A stretch of DNA of 64,000 nucleotides from Coprenecus sp902388455 (lineage in GTDB: Bacteria; Bacteroidota; Bacteroidia; Bacteroidales; UBA932), in the NCBI GenBank assembly GCA_963931615.1, contig OZ007032.1, forward strand, positions 496,001 to 560,000, given 5' to 3'. Of this stretch, positions 25,569 through 35,000 are shown in pieces. A model generated the notes under the pieces. It was given only the letters and a program-made list of their open reading frames with translations, made no database searches and was not told where the DNA came from. The stretch's first letter is position 1, and each line of letters starts with the position of its first letter. The translations under genes and the position numbers were made by a program.

Positions 25569-27542
25569 ATGATATTCGACAAGGATCCATATCTGATGCC
25601 CTACCGGGACCAGATTGAAAAACGCTACAGGGAACTGGTAATCAGAAAACAGGAGCTGGCCGGATATGGCCGCATGCTCTCTGATGCAGTGAACAACCAC
25701 CTGTACTACGGAGTGCACGCCGACAAGAAGGAAGTGGTCTTCAGGGAGTGGGCTCCGAACGCCACGGCGATATACCTCATCGGGGATTTCAACGGCTGGC
25801 GGAAGGATGAGAGATACCGGCTGAACTCCGTCGGCGGCGGCAACTGGGAACTCCGTCTGCCGGCTGCGGAGGTGCCTCACGGCTCTCTGTTCAAATGGCT
25901 GGTGGAGTGGAACGGCGGCAGCGGCGAGAGGCTTCCGGCCTATGCGACCCGCTGCGTCCAGGATCCGGAGACGAAGATTTTCTCCGCCCAGGTATGGCTT
26001 CCTCCTAAGAAATACCGCTGGCGGCATACCCGCTTTGTCCCGCACAACCGCTGCCCCCTCATCTACGAGGCCCATATCGGCATGAGCTCCGAGGAGGAGA
26101 AGGTCGCCTCGTTCGACGAGTTCCGTCAGAACGTGCTGCCGCGCATCCGCGACCTCGGGTACAATACCCTGCAGATCATGGCCCTCCAGGAGCATCCCTA
26201 CTACGGCTCCTTCGGCTATCAGGTCTCCAACTTCTTCGCCCTGAGCTCCCGCTTCGGCACTCCGGAGGAGTTCAAGGCCCTGGTGGACGAGGCGCACGGG
26301 ATGGGCATCGCGGTGGTCATGGATCTGGTGCACTCGCACGCGGTGGACAATGAGGTGGAGGGCATCGGCATGCTCGACGGCACCGAATACCTCTACTGTC
26401 ACGCAGGGGCAAGGGGGCGGCACCCGGCCTGGGGCTCGCGGTGCTTCAACTACGGCAAGCCCTCGACGGTCCATTTCCTGCTCTCGAACATCAAGTTCTG
26501 GATGGAGGAGTACCGTATAGACGGTTTCCGCTTCGACGGGGTGACCAGCATGATATATCTGGACCACGGCCTTGGCAAGGACTTTACGGACTATTCCTGC
26601 TATTTCGACGGCAATCAGGACGAGGACGCCCTGCTCTATCTCGGCCTGGCCAACATCATGATAAAGGAGATAAATCCCAAGGCCATCACCATCGCTGAGG
26701 ACGTCAGCGGCATGCCCGGGCTGGCGGCTCCTATGGGAATGGGCGGCATCGGCTTCGACTTCCGCCTGAGCATGGGCATAGCCGACCACTGGATCAAGTG
26801 GATAAAGGAGCGCAAGGACGAGGACTGGAGCATGGGCGAGATATACTACGAACTGACCAACAAGCGGGCCGACGAGCGCACGGTCTCCTACGCCGAGTGC
26901 CACGATCAGGCCCTTGTGGGTGACAAGACGATCATCTTCCGCCTGATGGACAAGGAGATGTACACGGCAATGAACAAGGCTTCGCAGAACCTCACAGTGG
27001 AGCGAGGTATGGCCCTGCACAAGATGATAAGGCTCGTGACGATAGCCACGGCCGGTGACGGTTACCTGAACTTCATGGGCAATGAGTTCGGCCACCCCGA
27101 GTGGATAGACTTCCCCCGTGAGGGGAACGGCTGGTCCTATTTCTATGCCCGCCGCCAGTGGTCCCTGAGCGACAACCCGGACCTGCGCTACGGCGAACTC
27201 CGGGATTTCGACCGGGCGATGATACACCTCTTCGCCGAAAACAACATCCTTACCGAGCGCCCCGTGCAACTTTACGTGGACGAGGCCCGAAAAGTTTTGA
27301 TTTTTGCCAGAGGATGTTTTATCTTTGCGCTCAATTTCCACCCATCTGAGTCGGTGGCAGACTTCAAGTTCCCGGCACCGGCTGGAGAATACAGGCAAGT
27401 ACTTGATACAGATGCGCCTGCATTCGGAGGTTTCGGGCGGAATGACGAGAGCACGGCTCATTTTACCGTGCGGGATAACGACTGTGACACACTTTCCCTT
27501 TACCTGCCCAGCAGGTCGGCCATAGTCCTGAAACGAAAGTAA
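25569..27542 (+). CDS. glgB: 1,4-alpha-glucan branching enzyme (eukaryotic-like GH13_8)
   Basis: Introduces alpha-1,6 branches in glycogen. The 657-residue protein has an N-terminal CBM48 domain (VFREWAPNATAIYLIGDFNGW), the GH13 barrel with nucleophile D323 (FRFDGVTSM), acid/base E377 (ITIAEDVSG) and D446 (ECHDQALVGDKT), and a C-terminal beta domain. GNEFGHPEWIDFPREGNGWSY is characteristic of the eukaryotic-type branching enzymes that many Bacteroidota have. First gene of a five-gene glycogen group with gaps of 4 to 27 bp. Confidence 0.95.
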   Translation: MIFDKDPYLMPYRDQIEKRYRELVIRKQELAGYGRMLSDAVNNHLYYGVHADKKEVVFREWAPNATAIYLIGDFNGWRKDERYRLNSVGGGNWELRLPAAEVPHGSLFKWLVEWNGGSGERLPAYATRCVQDPETKIFSAQVWLPPKKYRWRHTRFVPHNRCPLIYEAHIGMSSEEEKVASFDEFRQNVLPRIRDLGYNTLQIMALQEHPYYGSFGYQVSNFFALSSRFGTPEEFKALVDEAHGMGIAVVMDLVHSHAVDNEVEGIGMLDGTEYLYCHAGARGRHPAWGSRCFNYGKPSTVHFLLSNIKFWMEEYRIDGFRFDGVTSMIYLDHGLGKDFTDYSCYFDGNQDEDALLYLGLANIMIKEINPKAITIAEDVSGMPGLAAPMGMGGIGFDFRLSMGIADHWIKWIKERKDEDWSMGEIYYELTNKRADERTVSYAECHDQALVGDKTIIFRLMDKEMYTAMNKASQNLTVERGMALHKMIRLVTIATAGDGYLNFMGNEFGHPEWIDFPREGNGWSYFYARRQWSLSDNPDLRYGELRDFDRAMIHLFAENNILTERPVQLYVDEARKVLIFARGCFIFALNFHPSESVADFKFPAPAGEYRQVLDTDAPAFGGFGRNDESTAHFTVRDNDCDTLSLYLPSRSAIVLKRK

Positions 27543-27559
27543 CATATTAATAAAGGTAT

Positions 27560-29503
27560 ATGTCGTATCTTAAATTTGACAAAGAAGAATTGGTGAACTT
27601 AGAGTACTCTCTGGTCAGGGAAGTGCTCGCCACCAATAAGACCGGCGGATATCTGAACACTACGCTCGTAGGCTGCAATACCCGCAAGTACCACGGTCTG
27701 TTTGTGCTCCCCGTCAAGAACTTCGACAACAGAAGGTATGTCCTTCTATCCTCGCTGGATGAGACGCTTATCCAGCATGGCCGGGAATTCAATCTCGGCA
27801 TTCACTGTTATGGCAAGAACAACTATGAGCCCCGCGGACACAAATACATCGTGGATTTCGAGTTCGACAAGTACCCCACGATTACCTACAGGGTCGGAGG
27901 TATCCTCTTCAGCAAGTCCATGCTCTTCCTGCACAACAAGGAGCAGCTGCTGATCAAGTACACCCTGCTCGACGCCCACTCGGCCACCACGCTGCGCCTC
28001 AGGCCGTTCCTTTCATTTAGGGAAATCCACACCCTGACCCATGCCAATGAGGACGCGGAACGCGGATACGTGACCGTGGAGAACGGAGCCGCCTACAGGC
28101 TCTACGACGGTTTCCCCACCGTCAACCTCCAGATCAACAAGCAGAACGATTATTTCCACAATCCCGACTGGTACTACAACATCGAGTATCTCGAGGAGAA
28201 GCGCCGCGGCTTCGAGTATCAGGAGGACCTCTATACCCCCGGCTACTTCGAGCTCCCCATCAAAAAAGGAGAATCGATAGTAGTGTCGGTATCCACTTCC
28301 CCCGTAGCGGCGAAAGGCCTTTCCGGAGTATTCACCCGCGAGGCCGCCAAGAGGATTTCCCTCCAGAGCTACGACGACTGCCTGCACCGTGCAGCCAAGC
28401 AGTTCATCGTCAACACCGGCAAGGGCCTCAAGGAGATATACGCCGGCTACACCTGGCTCGGCAAGGGACTGCGCGAGACCTTCATCTCCCTGCCCGGCCT
28501 GACCCTTTTCGCCGACGGAGACACCGCCCAGTTCGAGGAGGTGCTCGAGAGCACTTTCAAGATATACAACCATCAGCTCCTGCATGGCTCCAAGCAGGTG
28601 GACGCTGCCCTGTGGCTGTTCTGGGTTATCCAGCAGTATGCAGCCTTCACCGGTGACGCCCAGGGCACGTGGCTGAAATACCGCACAAAGCTCAAGGCCA
28701 TCCTCAAGAGCTTCCTTGACGGAGGCCGTATGGGAGTGTCCCTGTCCGACAACGGCCTGCTGTGGGCCAGAATGAACGGTGTGGCCATGACCTGGATGAA
28801 CGCCTACGACAAGGACGGAGTTCCCGTCACCGAGCGCAGCGGTTTTCAGGTGGAGACCAACGCCTTCTGGTACAACGCCGTCAGCTACATGATCGACATG
28901 GAGACCAAGTACGGCTCAGACACCCGTTTCGTATATCAGCTCCAGGCCGTGAAGGATAAGATAGACGCCAACTTCTACAACGTCTTCTGGTGTGAGGAGC
29001 GCCAGCATCTGGCCGACTACGTGGATGAGAACGGGCAGAATGTCTTTACCCGCCCCAACCAGATCTTCGCCTGCAGCCTGGACTACTCGCCTCTTAGCGA
29101 GGAGGTCAAGGGCAAGATAATGGATGCAGTGAAGAGGGAACTGCTCACAGCCCGCGGTATCCGTACTCTGGCTCCCAAGAATCCTCTCTATAAGGGAGTG
29201 TATGACGGAAATCAGGATCAGAGGGACCATGCCTATCATCAGGGCTCAACACGGGTATGGCTTCTGACTTACTATATTGAGGCCATGTTCAGGCTCTACG
29301 GAGGAATGTTCTCGCGCAGGGCCACCGAGCTCATAGATGCCTTCGAGGAAGACATTGAGCGTCACGGTATAGGTGCCATCTGCGAGCTTTACGACGGAGA
29401 TCCTCCGCACAATCCCCATGGGGCCATCTCCAGCGCAGTGGCCACCGCATCCCTGCTTCGTTCCGAATACCTTGTAAACAAATATAAAACGGAGGAGATA
29501 TGA
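27560..29503 (+). CDS. Glycogen debranching enzyme (amylo-alpha-1,6-glucosidase, GH133-like)
   Basis: A 647-residue enzyme related to the C-terminal glucosidase half of eukaryotic debranching enzyme. The N-terminal GDE domain (about 1-260, NTRKYHGLFV) is followed by an (alpha/alpha)6 barrel with TWLGKGLRETFISLPGLTL, GVAMTWMNAY, RPNQIFA, DQRDHAYHQGS and ELYDGDPPHNPHGAISSAVA. N414 stands where many relatives have Asp (WMDA), and RDHAYHQGSTRVWL departs from the common AYHQGTVWPWL, so activity should be checked. It overlaps the following glycosyltransferase by 4 bp (ATGA). Expected role: removal of branch stubs during glycogen breakdown. Confidence 0.88.
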   Translation: MSYLKFDKEELVNLEYSLVREVLATNKTGGYLNTTLVGCNTRKYHGLFVLPVKNFDNRRYVLLSSLDETLIQHGREFNLGIHCYGKNNYEPRGHKYIVDFEFDKYPTITYRVGGILFSKSMLFLHNKEQLLIKYTLLDAHSATTLRLRPFLSFREIHTLTHANEDAERGYVTVENGAAYRLYDGFPTVNLQINKQNDYFHNPDWYYNIEYLEEKRRGFEYQEDLYTPGYFELPIKKGESIVVSVSTSPVAAKGLSGVFTREAAKRISLQSYDDCLHRAAKQFIVNTGKGLKEIYAGYTWLGKGLRETFISLPGLTLFADGDTAQFEEVLESTFKIYNHQLLHGSKQVDAALWLFWVIQQYAAFTGDAQGTWLKYRTKLKAILKSFLDGGRMGVSLSDNGLLWARMNGVAMTWMNAYDKDGVPVTERSGFQVETNAFWYNAVSYMIDMETKYGSDTRFVYQLQAVKDKIDANFYNVFWCEERQHLADYVDENGQNVFTRPNQIFACSLDYSPLSEEVKGKIMDAVKRELLTARGIRTLAPKNPLYKGVYDGNQDQRDHAYHQGSTRVWLLTYYIEAMFRLYGGMFSRRATELIDAFEEDIERHGIGAICELYDGDPPHNPHGAISSAVATASLLRSEYLVNKYKTEEI

Positions 29504-30780
29504 AAGTATTAATGTTCGGATGGGAGTTTCCGCCTCATATCTCGGGCGGACTCGGAACGGCCTGCTACGGCATGGTCAGGGGCTTGGCCAACAATGATGT
29601 GGACGTACTTTTCGTAATGCCGTCCGCATCCGGTGACGAGGACGGCCGGGTGGCCCGTATCATCAACGCCAGTGATGTGGAGGCTACCGACATCAAGTGC
29701 AGTCCCATGGATTTCCTGGAGAGGATCAATTTCCTCAGGATAGGTTCCAATCTGGTGCCGTATGTCGATCCTCAGGATTTCACCGAGATGGTGGAGGAAG
29801 ACCGGCACAGCCAGGCCAGGGAGTTTAAAATCAATTTTAAGCAGAAATATAAATTCTCCGGTAAGTATGGCACCAACCTCATGGAGGAGGTAGCCCGCTA
29901 TGCTCTCGTCGGCGGCACCATTGCCCTGCAGAATGATTTTGATATCATTCATGCGCATGACTGGCTGACCTACGCAGCGGGAGTGGCCGCAAAGAGACTG
30001 ACAGGCAAGCCACTGGTTGTGCATGTCCACGCCACCGAGTTTGACCGTACAGGAGAGAATGTCAATACTCAGGTCTACGCCCTTGAGAAGATGGGGATGG
30101 AGGCTGCGGACAAGGTCATTACTGTCAGCAACCTCACCCGCAACATCGTCATCAACCGTTACGGTATCTCTCCTGACAAGGTGGTGACGGTCCACAATGC
30201 CGTGGATTTCAGCGGGCGGAATGACATTGACGTACACCGCGGAGTCCCTGAGAAGGTGGTCACCTTCCTGGGCCGCATCACCTTCCAGAAAGGACCGGAG
30301 TACTTCATCGAGGCCGCCAACAAGGTTCTCAAATACTATAAGAATGTGCGTTTCGTGATGGCCGGCAGCGGAGACCTGCTCAACCGCTCGATCCGCCGCG
30401 TCGCCAAACTGGGCATATCCGACAGATTCCATTTCACGGGCTTCCTCCGCGGGGCTGACGTTCAGAGGATGTTCGCCATCTCCGATGTCTATGTGATGCC
30501 TTCCGTGTCGGAGCCTTTCGGCATCTCTCCCCTCGAGGCTATGAGGACGGGAGTGCCCACCATCATCTCCAAGCAGTCCGGTGTGGCTGAGGTCCTGAAA
30601 CACTCCATCAAGGTGGACTTCTGGGATATCGATGCCATGGCTGACGCCATTTACGGTCTTCTCAAGTATCCGGCTATCGCGGATATGTCGTCCCGCTGCG
30701 GACTGGAGGAGGTCAACACTCTCAAGTGGAACAACGCAGCACAGAAAATCAAACAAGTTTATTTGTCAACATTGGATTAA
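29500..30780 (+). CDS. GT-B glycosyltransferase, glycogen synthase-like (GT4/GT5)
   Basis: A 426-residue retaining glycosyltransferase. The N-terminal domain starts MKVLMFGWEFPPHISGGLG with the glycine loop for the nucleotide sugar, followed by DIIHAHDWLTYAAG; the C-terminal domain has VTFLGRITFQKGPEYFIEA and the E338-x7-E346 motif (SEPFGISPLEAM) of retaining GT-B enzymes. Position in the glycogen operon and the KIGG/GWEFPPHISGGLG-type start suggest a role in alpha-glucan synthesis or priming, but the fusion gene downstream already provides a GT3 synthase, so the precise job is open. Start codon overlaps the stop of the debranching gene. Confidence 0.85.
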   Translation: MKVLMFGWEFPPHISGGLGTACYGMVRGLANNDVDVLFVMPSASGDEDGRVARIINASDVEATDIKCSPMDFLERINFLRIGSNLVPYVDPQDFTEMVEEDRHSQAREFKINFKQKYKFSGKYGTNLMEEVARYALVGGTIALQNDFDIIHAHDWLTYAAGVAAKRLTGKPLVVHVHATEFDRTGENVNTQVYALEKMGMEAADKVITVSNLTRNIVINRYGISPDKVVTVHNAVDFSGRNDIDVHRGVPEKVVTFLGRITFQKGPEYFIEAANKVLKYYKNVRFVMAGSGDLLNRSIRRVAKLGISDRFHFTGFLRGADVQRMFAISDVYVMPSVSEPFGISPLEAMRTGVPTIISKQSGVAEVLKHSIKVDFWDIDAMADAIYGLLKYPAIADMSSRCGLEEVNTLKWNNAAQKIKQVYLSTLD

Positions 30781-30792
30781 AAGCACATTATT

Positions 30793-31998
30793 ATGGAAAC
30801 AAAACCTTCAATCTGCATATATTTTCAGGTTCATCAGCCTGACCGTCTCAGACAGTACCGTTTCTTCGATATAGGAAACGACCACCACTATTACGATGAC
30901 TTTGCAAACAGAACCATCCTCAAGCGTGTTGCCGAAAGGTGCTACCTGCCCATGAACAAGCTCCTGCTGGAGGTGATAGCAGCCTGTGGCAAGAAATTCA
31001 AGGTGGCTTTCTCCATCTCCGGTTCCGTGATAGAGCAGTTCGAGGCATACGCCCCCGAGGTGCTCGACAGCTTCAAGGCCCTGGCCGCCACCGGTTGCGT
31101 GGAGTTCATCGGTGAGACATATTCGCATACATTGGCTTCTCTTTTCTCTCCCGCGGAGTTCGAGAAGCAGGTAAAGCTGCATTCTGCCCTCATAGCCAAG
31201 CATTTCGGCAAGAAGCCCAAGACCTTCAGGAACACCGAGCTGATTTACTCCGATGAGATAGGAGCTGCAGTCAGCAAGATGGGCTTTACCTGTATGCTGA
31301 CAGAGGGGGCCAAGCATATTCTAGGTTGGAAATCCCCCAATTATGTCTATACCAACGCAATCAATCCCAAGCTCAAGCTTCTGCTCCGCAACTTCAGCCT
31401 GAGCGACGACATAGCATTCCGTTTCTCCGACAAGTCCTGGGACAAGTGGCCTGTGGATGCCGGCAAATACGTGTCATGGCTGACCGATTCCATCCGGGAC
31501 GGAGAGGTTATCAACCTCTTCATGGACTATGAGACATTCGGTGAGCATCAGAATGCTTCCACCGGCATCTTCGAGTTCTTCCGCGCCCTTCCCGAGGCCG
31601 TGCTCTCGCAGACCGGTTTTGAGTTCTGCACCCCGCAGCAGGTGATCAAGAAGCATCAGCCCGTAGCTCCTCTCAATGTGCCGTTCCCCATCTCCTGGGC
31701 CGATGAGGAGAGAGATACCACCGCATGGCTAGGTAACGAACTGCAGAACGATGCGTCCTCAAAGCTCTATGCGCTTATCGACAAGGTTACGGCTACCGAG
31801 GACCCGAAGATTGCCAAGGATTTCCTGAAACTGCAGGAAAGCGACCATTTCTACTACATGTGTACCAAGTTCTTCTCAGACGGAGCCGTGCACAATTATT
31901 TCAATCCGTACGACACCCCGTATGAGGCATTTATCAACTATATGAACGTTTTAAGTGACTTTATGCTGAGGATCGACGGACGTCTGAAACAAGAATAA
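30793..31998 (+). CDS. GH57 family alpha-amylase/glucanotransferase
   Basis: A 401-residue GH57 enzyme. Four of the five conserved GH57 regions can be seen: HQPDRLRQ near the N terminus, VEFIGETYSHT, FRNTELIYSDEIG with the predicted nucleophile E149, and MDYETFGEHQ with the acid/base D245. No signal peptide, so it should act on intracellular glycogen. It lies 12 bp after the glycosyltransferase gene and 27 bp before the synthase-phosphorylase fusion. GH57 genes are regular members of glycogen clusters in Bacteroidota. Confidence 0.9.
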   Translation: METKPSICIYFQVHQPDRLRQYRFFDIGNDHHYYDDFANRTILKRVAERCYLPMNKLLLEVIAACGKKFKVAFSISGSVIEQFEAYAPEVLDSFKALAATGCVEFIGETYSHTLASLFSPAEFEKQVKLHSALIAKHFGKKPKTFRNTELIYSDEIGAAVSKMGFTCMLTEGAKHILGWKSPNYVYTNAINPKLKLLLRNFSLSDDIAFRFSDKSWDKWPVDAGKYVSWLTDSIRDGEVINLFMDYETFGEHQNASTGIFEFFRALPEAVLSQTGFEFCTPQQVIKKHQPVAPLNVPFPISWADEERDTTAWLGNELQNDASSKLYALIDKVTATEDPKIAKDFLKLQESDHFYYMCTKFFSDGAVHNYFNPYDTPYEAFINYMNVLSDFMLRIDGRLKQE

Positions 31999-32025
31999 CA
32001 TCCGTTACCAACATCAAGACATTTT

Positions 32026-35000
32026 ATGAGTACTGAAAAAGTTGTGATGCCCGACTATCTGTTCGAGGCAAGCTGGGAAGTCTGCAATAAGGTAGGAGGC
32101 ATCCATACCGTATTGGCTACCAAGTCCCTTAACCTTTCCGAGGAACTGGGCAGCAATCATATTCATATCGGACCGGACGTATGGGTGGATACCGCCCAGA
32201 ATCCGGAATTTACCGAGGATCCCATCCTCTTCCGTACCTGGAGGATCGCCGCCGCCGAGGAGGGGCTGCGCCTGAGAGTGGGAAGGTGGAACATCCCGGG
32301 AAAGCCGATTGCCATCCTCGTGGATTTCTCCCAGTTCATTTCCAGGAAAAATGAGATATTCACATCCCTATGGGAGAAGTTCAAACTGGACTCCCTCTCC
32401 GGACAGTGGGACTTTATCGAGGCTGCTCTTTTCGGTTATGCCGCCGGAAAAGTGATAGAGAGTTTCGTACAGTTCAACCTCCAGCCTCATCACCGCGTAG
32501 TGGCTCAGTTCCACGAGTGGATGACCGGAGCAGGTATCCTCTATCTCAAGAGTATCAATGCCCATATAGGCACCATCTTCACCACTCACGCCACAGTCGT
32601 GGGCCGCTGCCTGGCATGCAACAATGTGCCTCTGTACGAGACACTGAACAACTGCAACGCAGATGAAAAGGCCCGCTACTACAACGTAATGGCCAAGCAC
32701 TCTCTCGAGAGATGTGCAGCCGTCAACGCAGACGTATTCACTACTGTCAGTGACATCACAGCCACCGAGTGCGAGCGTCTGCTGGGCAAGAAGGTGGACC
32801 TGATTACTCCCAACGGTTTTGACAACAGCATACTGCCTCCCAAGGATAAGAAAGCTGAGGCTGTAGCCGAAGGACGCGGCATTCTTCTGGACTTGGCTTC
32901 GGCCATGTGCGGGGAGGATTGCTCGGATGCTTTCATTATGGGTATCAGCGGTCGTTATGAGTATAAGAACAAGGGTATAGACGCATACCTGGACGTGCTC
33001 GGCAGGCTTGCCAACTCCAGTTACAACGGCCGGACGGTGGTCGCTTTCATAATGGTGCCTGCCGGTCATAACGGTCCGGACAAGGACTTGACGGCAAAAC
33101 TCTCACGTGACGGTGCGAACTCCAGCTATCAGTGTCTTAGCACCCATGTCCTCAATGAGCCGGGCAGTGACATTATCCTTAATAGAATGAAGGCACTGGG
33201 ACTGGTCAACCGTCCCGGAAGCAAGGTCAAGGTCATATATGTGCCTTCGTACCTCAATGGAGATGACGGTATCCTGAACCGGAAGTACTATGACCTGCTG
33301 ATGGCAATGGACCTGACAGTATTCCCGTCATACTACGAGCCGTGGGGATATACTCCTCTGGAGTCTCTGGCGTTCGGTGTACCTACTGTAACTACGACAC
33401 TGGCCGGTTTCGGCCTTTGGGTACGCAGCCATTACAACGCGGCTCATCCCTCGATAACCATTGTGCCCCGCAATGACTCCAACTATGATCAGGTGGTGGA
33501 CACTGTTCTCAAGCAGGTCATAGAGATGACTCAGCTCTCTCCCGATGCAATGGAACTCTGCCGTGCAAATGCCGTGGAGGTATCGGAGATTGCATTGTGG
33601 AAGCACAATATCTATTATTACAAGCAGGCATACTCCCTGGCTCTGGACCGTGTGGTTCACGCAATGGGTGCTTACCCCGAATATAAGGAAGACAAGGTGC
33701 AGAACTATCACCGTATCGAGGTCAACCGTCCTTCGTGGAGCCGCATTATAGTAACCCGCGTGATGCCCGAGAGGCTCCGCTACCTGGACATCATCTCCAA
33801 GAACCTGTGGTGGTGCTGGAACCAGGAAGCCATGGACCTGTTCATGAGCATCAATCCAGACCTGTGGAAGAAGTGCGAGAAGAACCCCATCGCCCTGCTC
33901 GACCGTCTGACCCTCGACGATTACAGGAGGCTGGAGGCCGACACCGACTTCCTTGCCCGTCTGGATGCCGTTACGGAGATATTCAAGACCTATATGGAGG
34001 GAAAGAACGACCGTCCCTCTCCCTCGATAGCCTATTTCAGCATGGAGTACGGCCTGGACACTTCCCTGAAAATCTATTCGGGAGGTCTGGGTATCCTTGC
34101 CGGTGACTATCTCAAGGAGTCCAGCGATATGAGGGTCAAAATGACCGGTATAGGTCTGCTCTACCGCTACGGATATTTCAGCCAGAGACTGACTGCACAG
34201 GGAGACCAGGTGGCCGATTACGAGCCTCAGGACTTCTTCAAGATTCCGGCCATGCCCGTCAGGGACGAGAACGGCAACTGGAAGATGGTGTCGATAGTCT
34301 TCCCCGGACGTACAGTGCACGCGAAGATATGGAGGGTGGACGTAGGACGTACCGAACTCTACCTGCTCGATACTGACTTCGAGGACAACCTGCCCGAGGA
34401 CCGTCAGATTACCCACCATCTCTACGGAGGTGACTGGGAGAACCGTCTGAAGCAGGAGCTCCTGCTGGGTATCGGCGGTATCAGGGCCCTGCGTACCCTC
34501 GGTATCCAGTGCGATATCTATCACTGCAACGAGGGACACGCCGCCTTTATCGGACTTGAGCGCCTGCGCGAGTATGTGGCTGCCGGATACACTTACAGTG
34601 AGGCGGTCGAGCTGGTAAGGTGCTCGTCACTGTTTACTACCCATACACCTGTGCCTGCAGGACATGATGCATTCAGCGAGGATCTGCTGAGAACCTATAT
34701 GAACCACTATCCCCAGAGGATGAAGATAGACTGGGAGACCATGATGGCCCTCGGCAAGATCAATCCTCTGGACCACAACGAGAAGTTTTCAATGAGCAAC
34801 CTCGCCTGCAACCTCTCCCAGGAGGTCAACGGTGTAAGCTGGATGCACGGCAAGGTCAGCCAGCAGATACTCGGAGGTCTGTGGCCCGGCTATCTGCCCG
34901 AGGAGCTGCATATCGGATATGTGACCAACGGAGTACACTATCCCACATGGACCGCTCCTCAGTGGAAAGAGATTCACGCCAAGGTCTTCGGCGCCGACTT

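Noticed and set aside
25554..27545. 663-codon open frame on the reverse strand of glgB
   Set aside because: It mirrors the branching enzyme gene almost exactly; the sense frame has full GH13 motifs, the reverse frame has low-complexity V/H/E-rich sequence and no family.
29509..30756. 415-codon antisense frame within the glycosyltransferase gene
   Set aside because: Covers a gene with clear GT-B motifs; the reverse product is of histidine/glycine-rich, non-protein-like composition.
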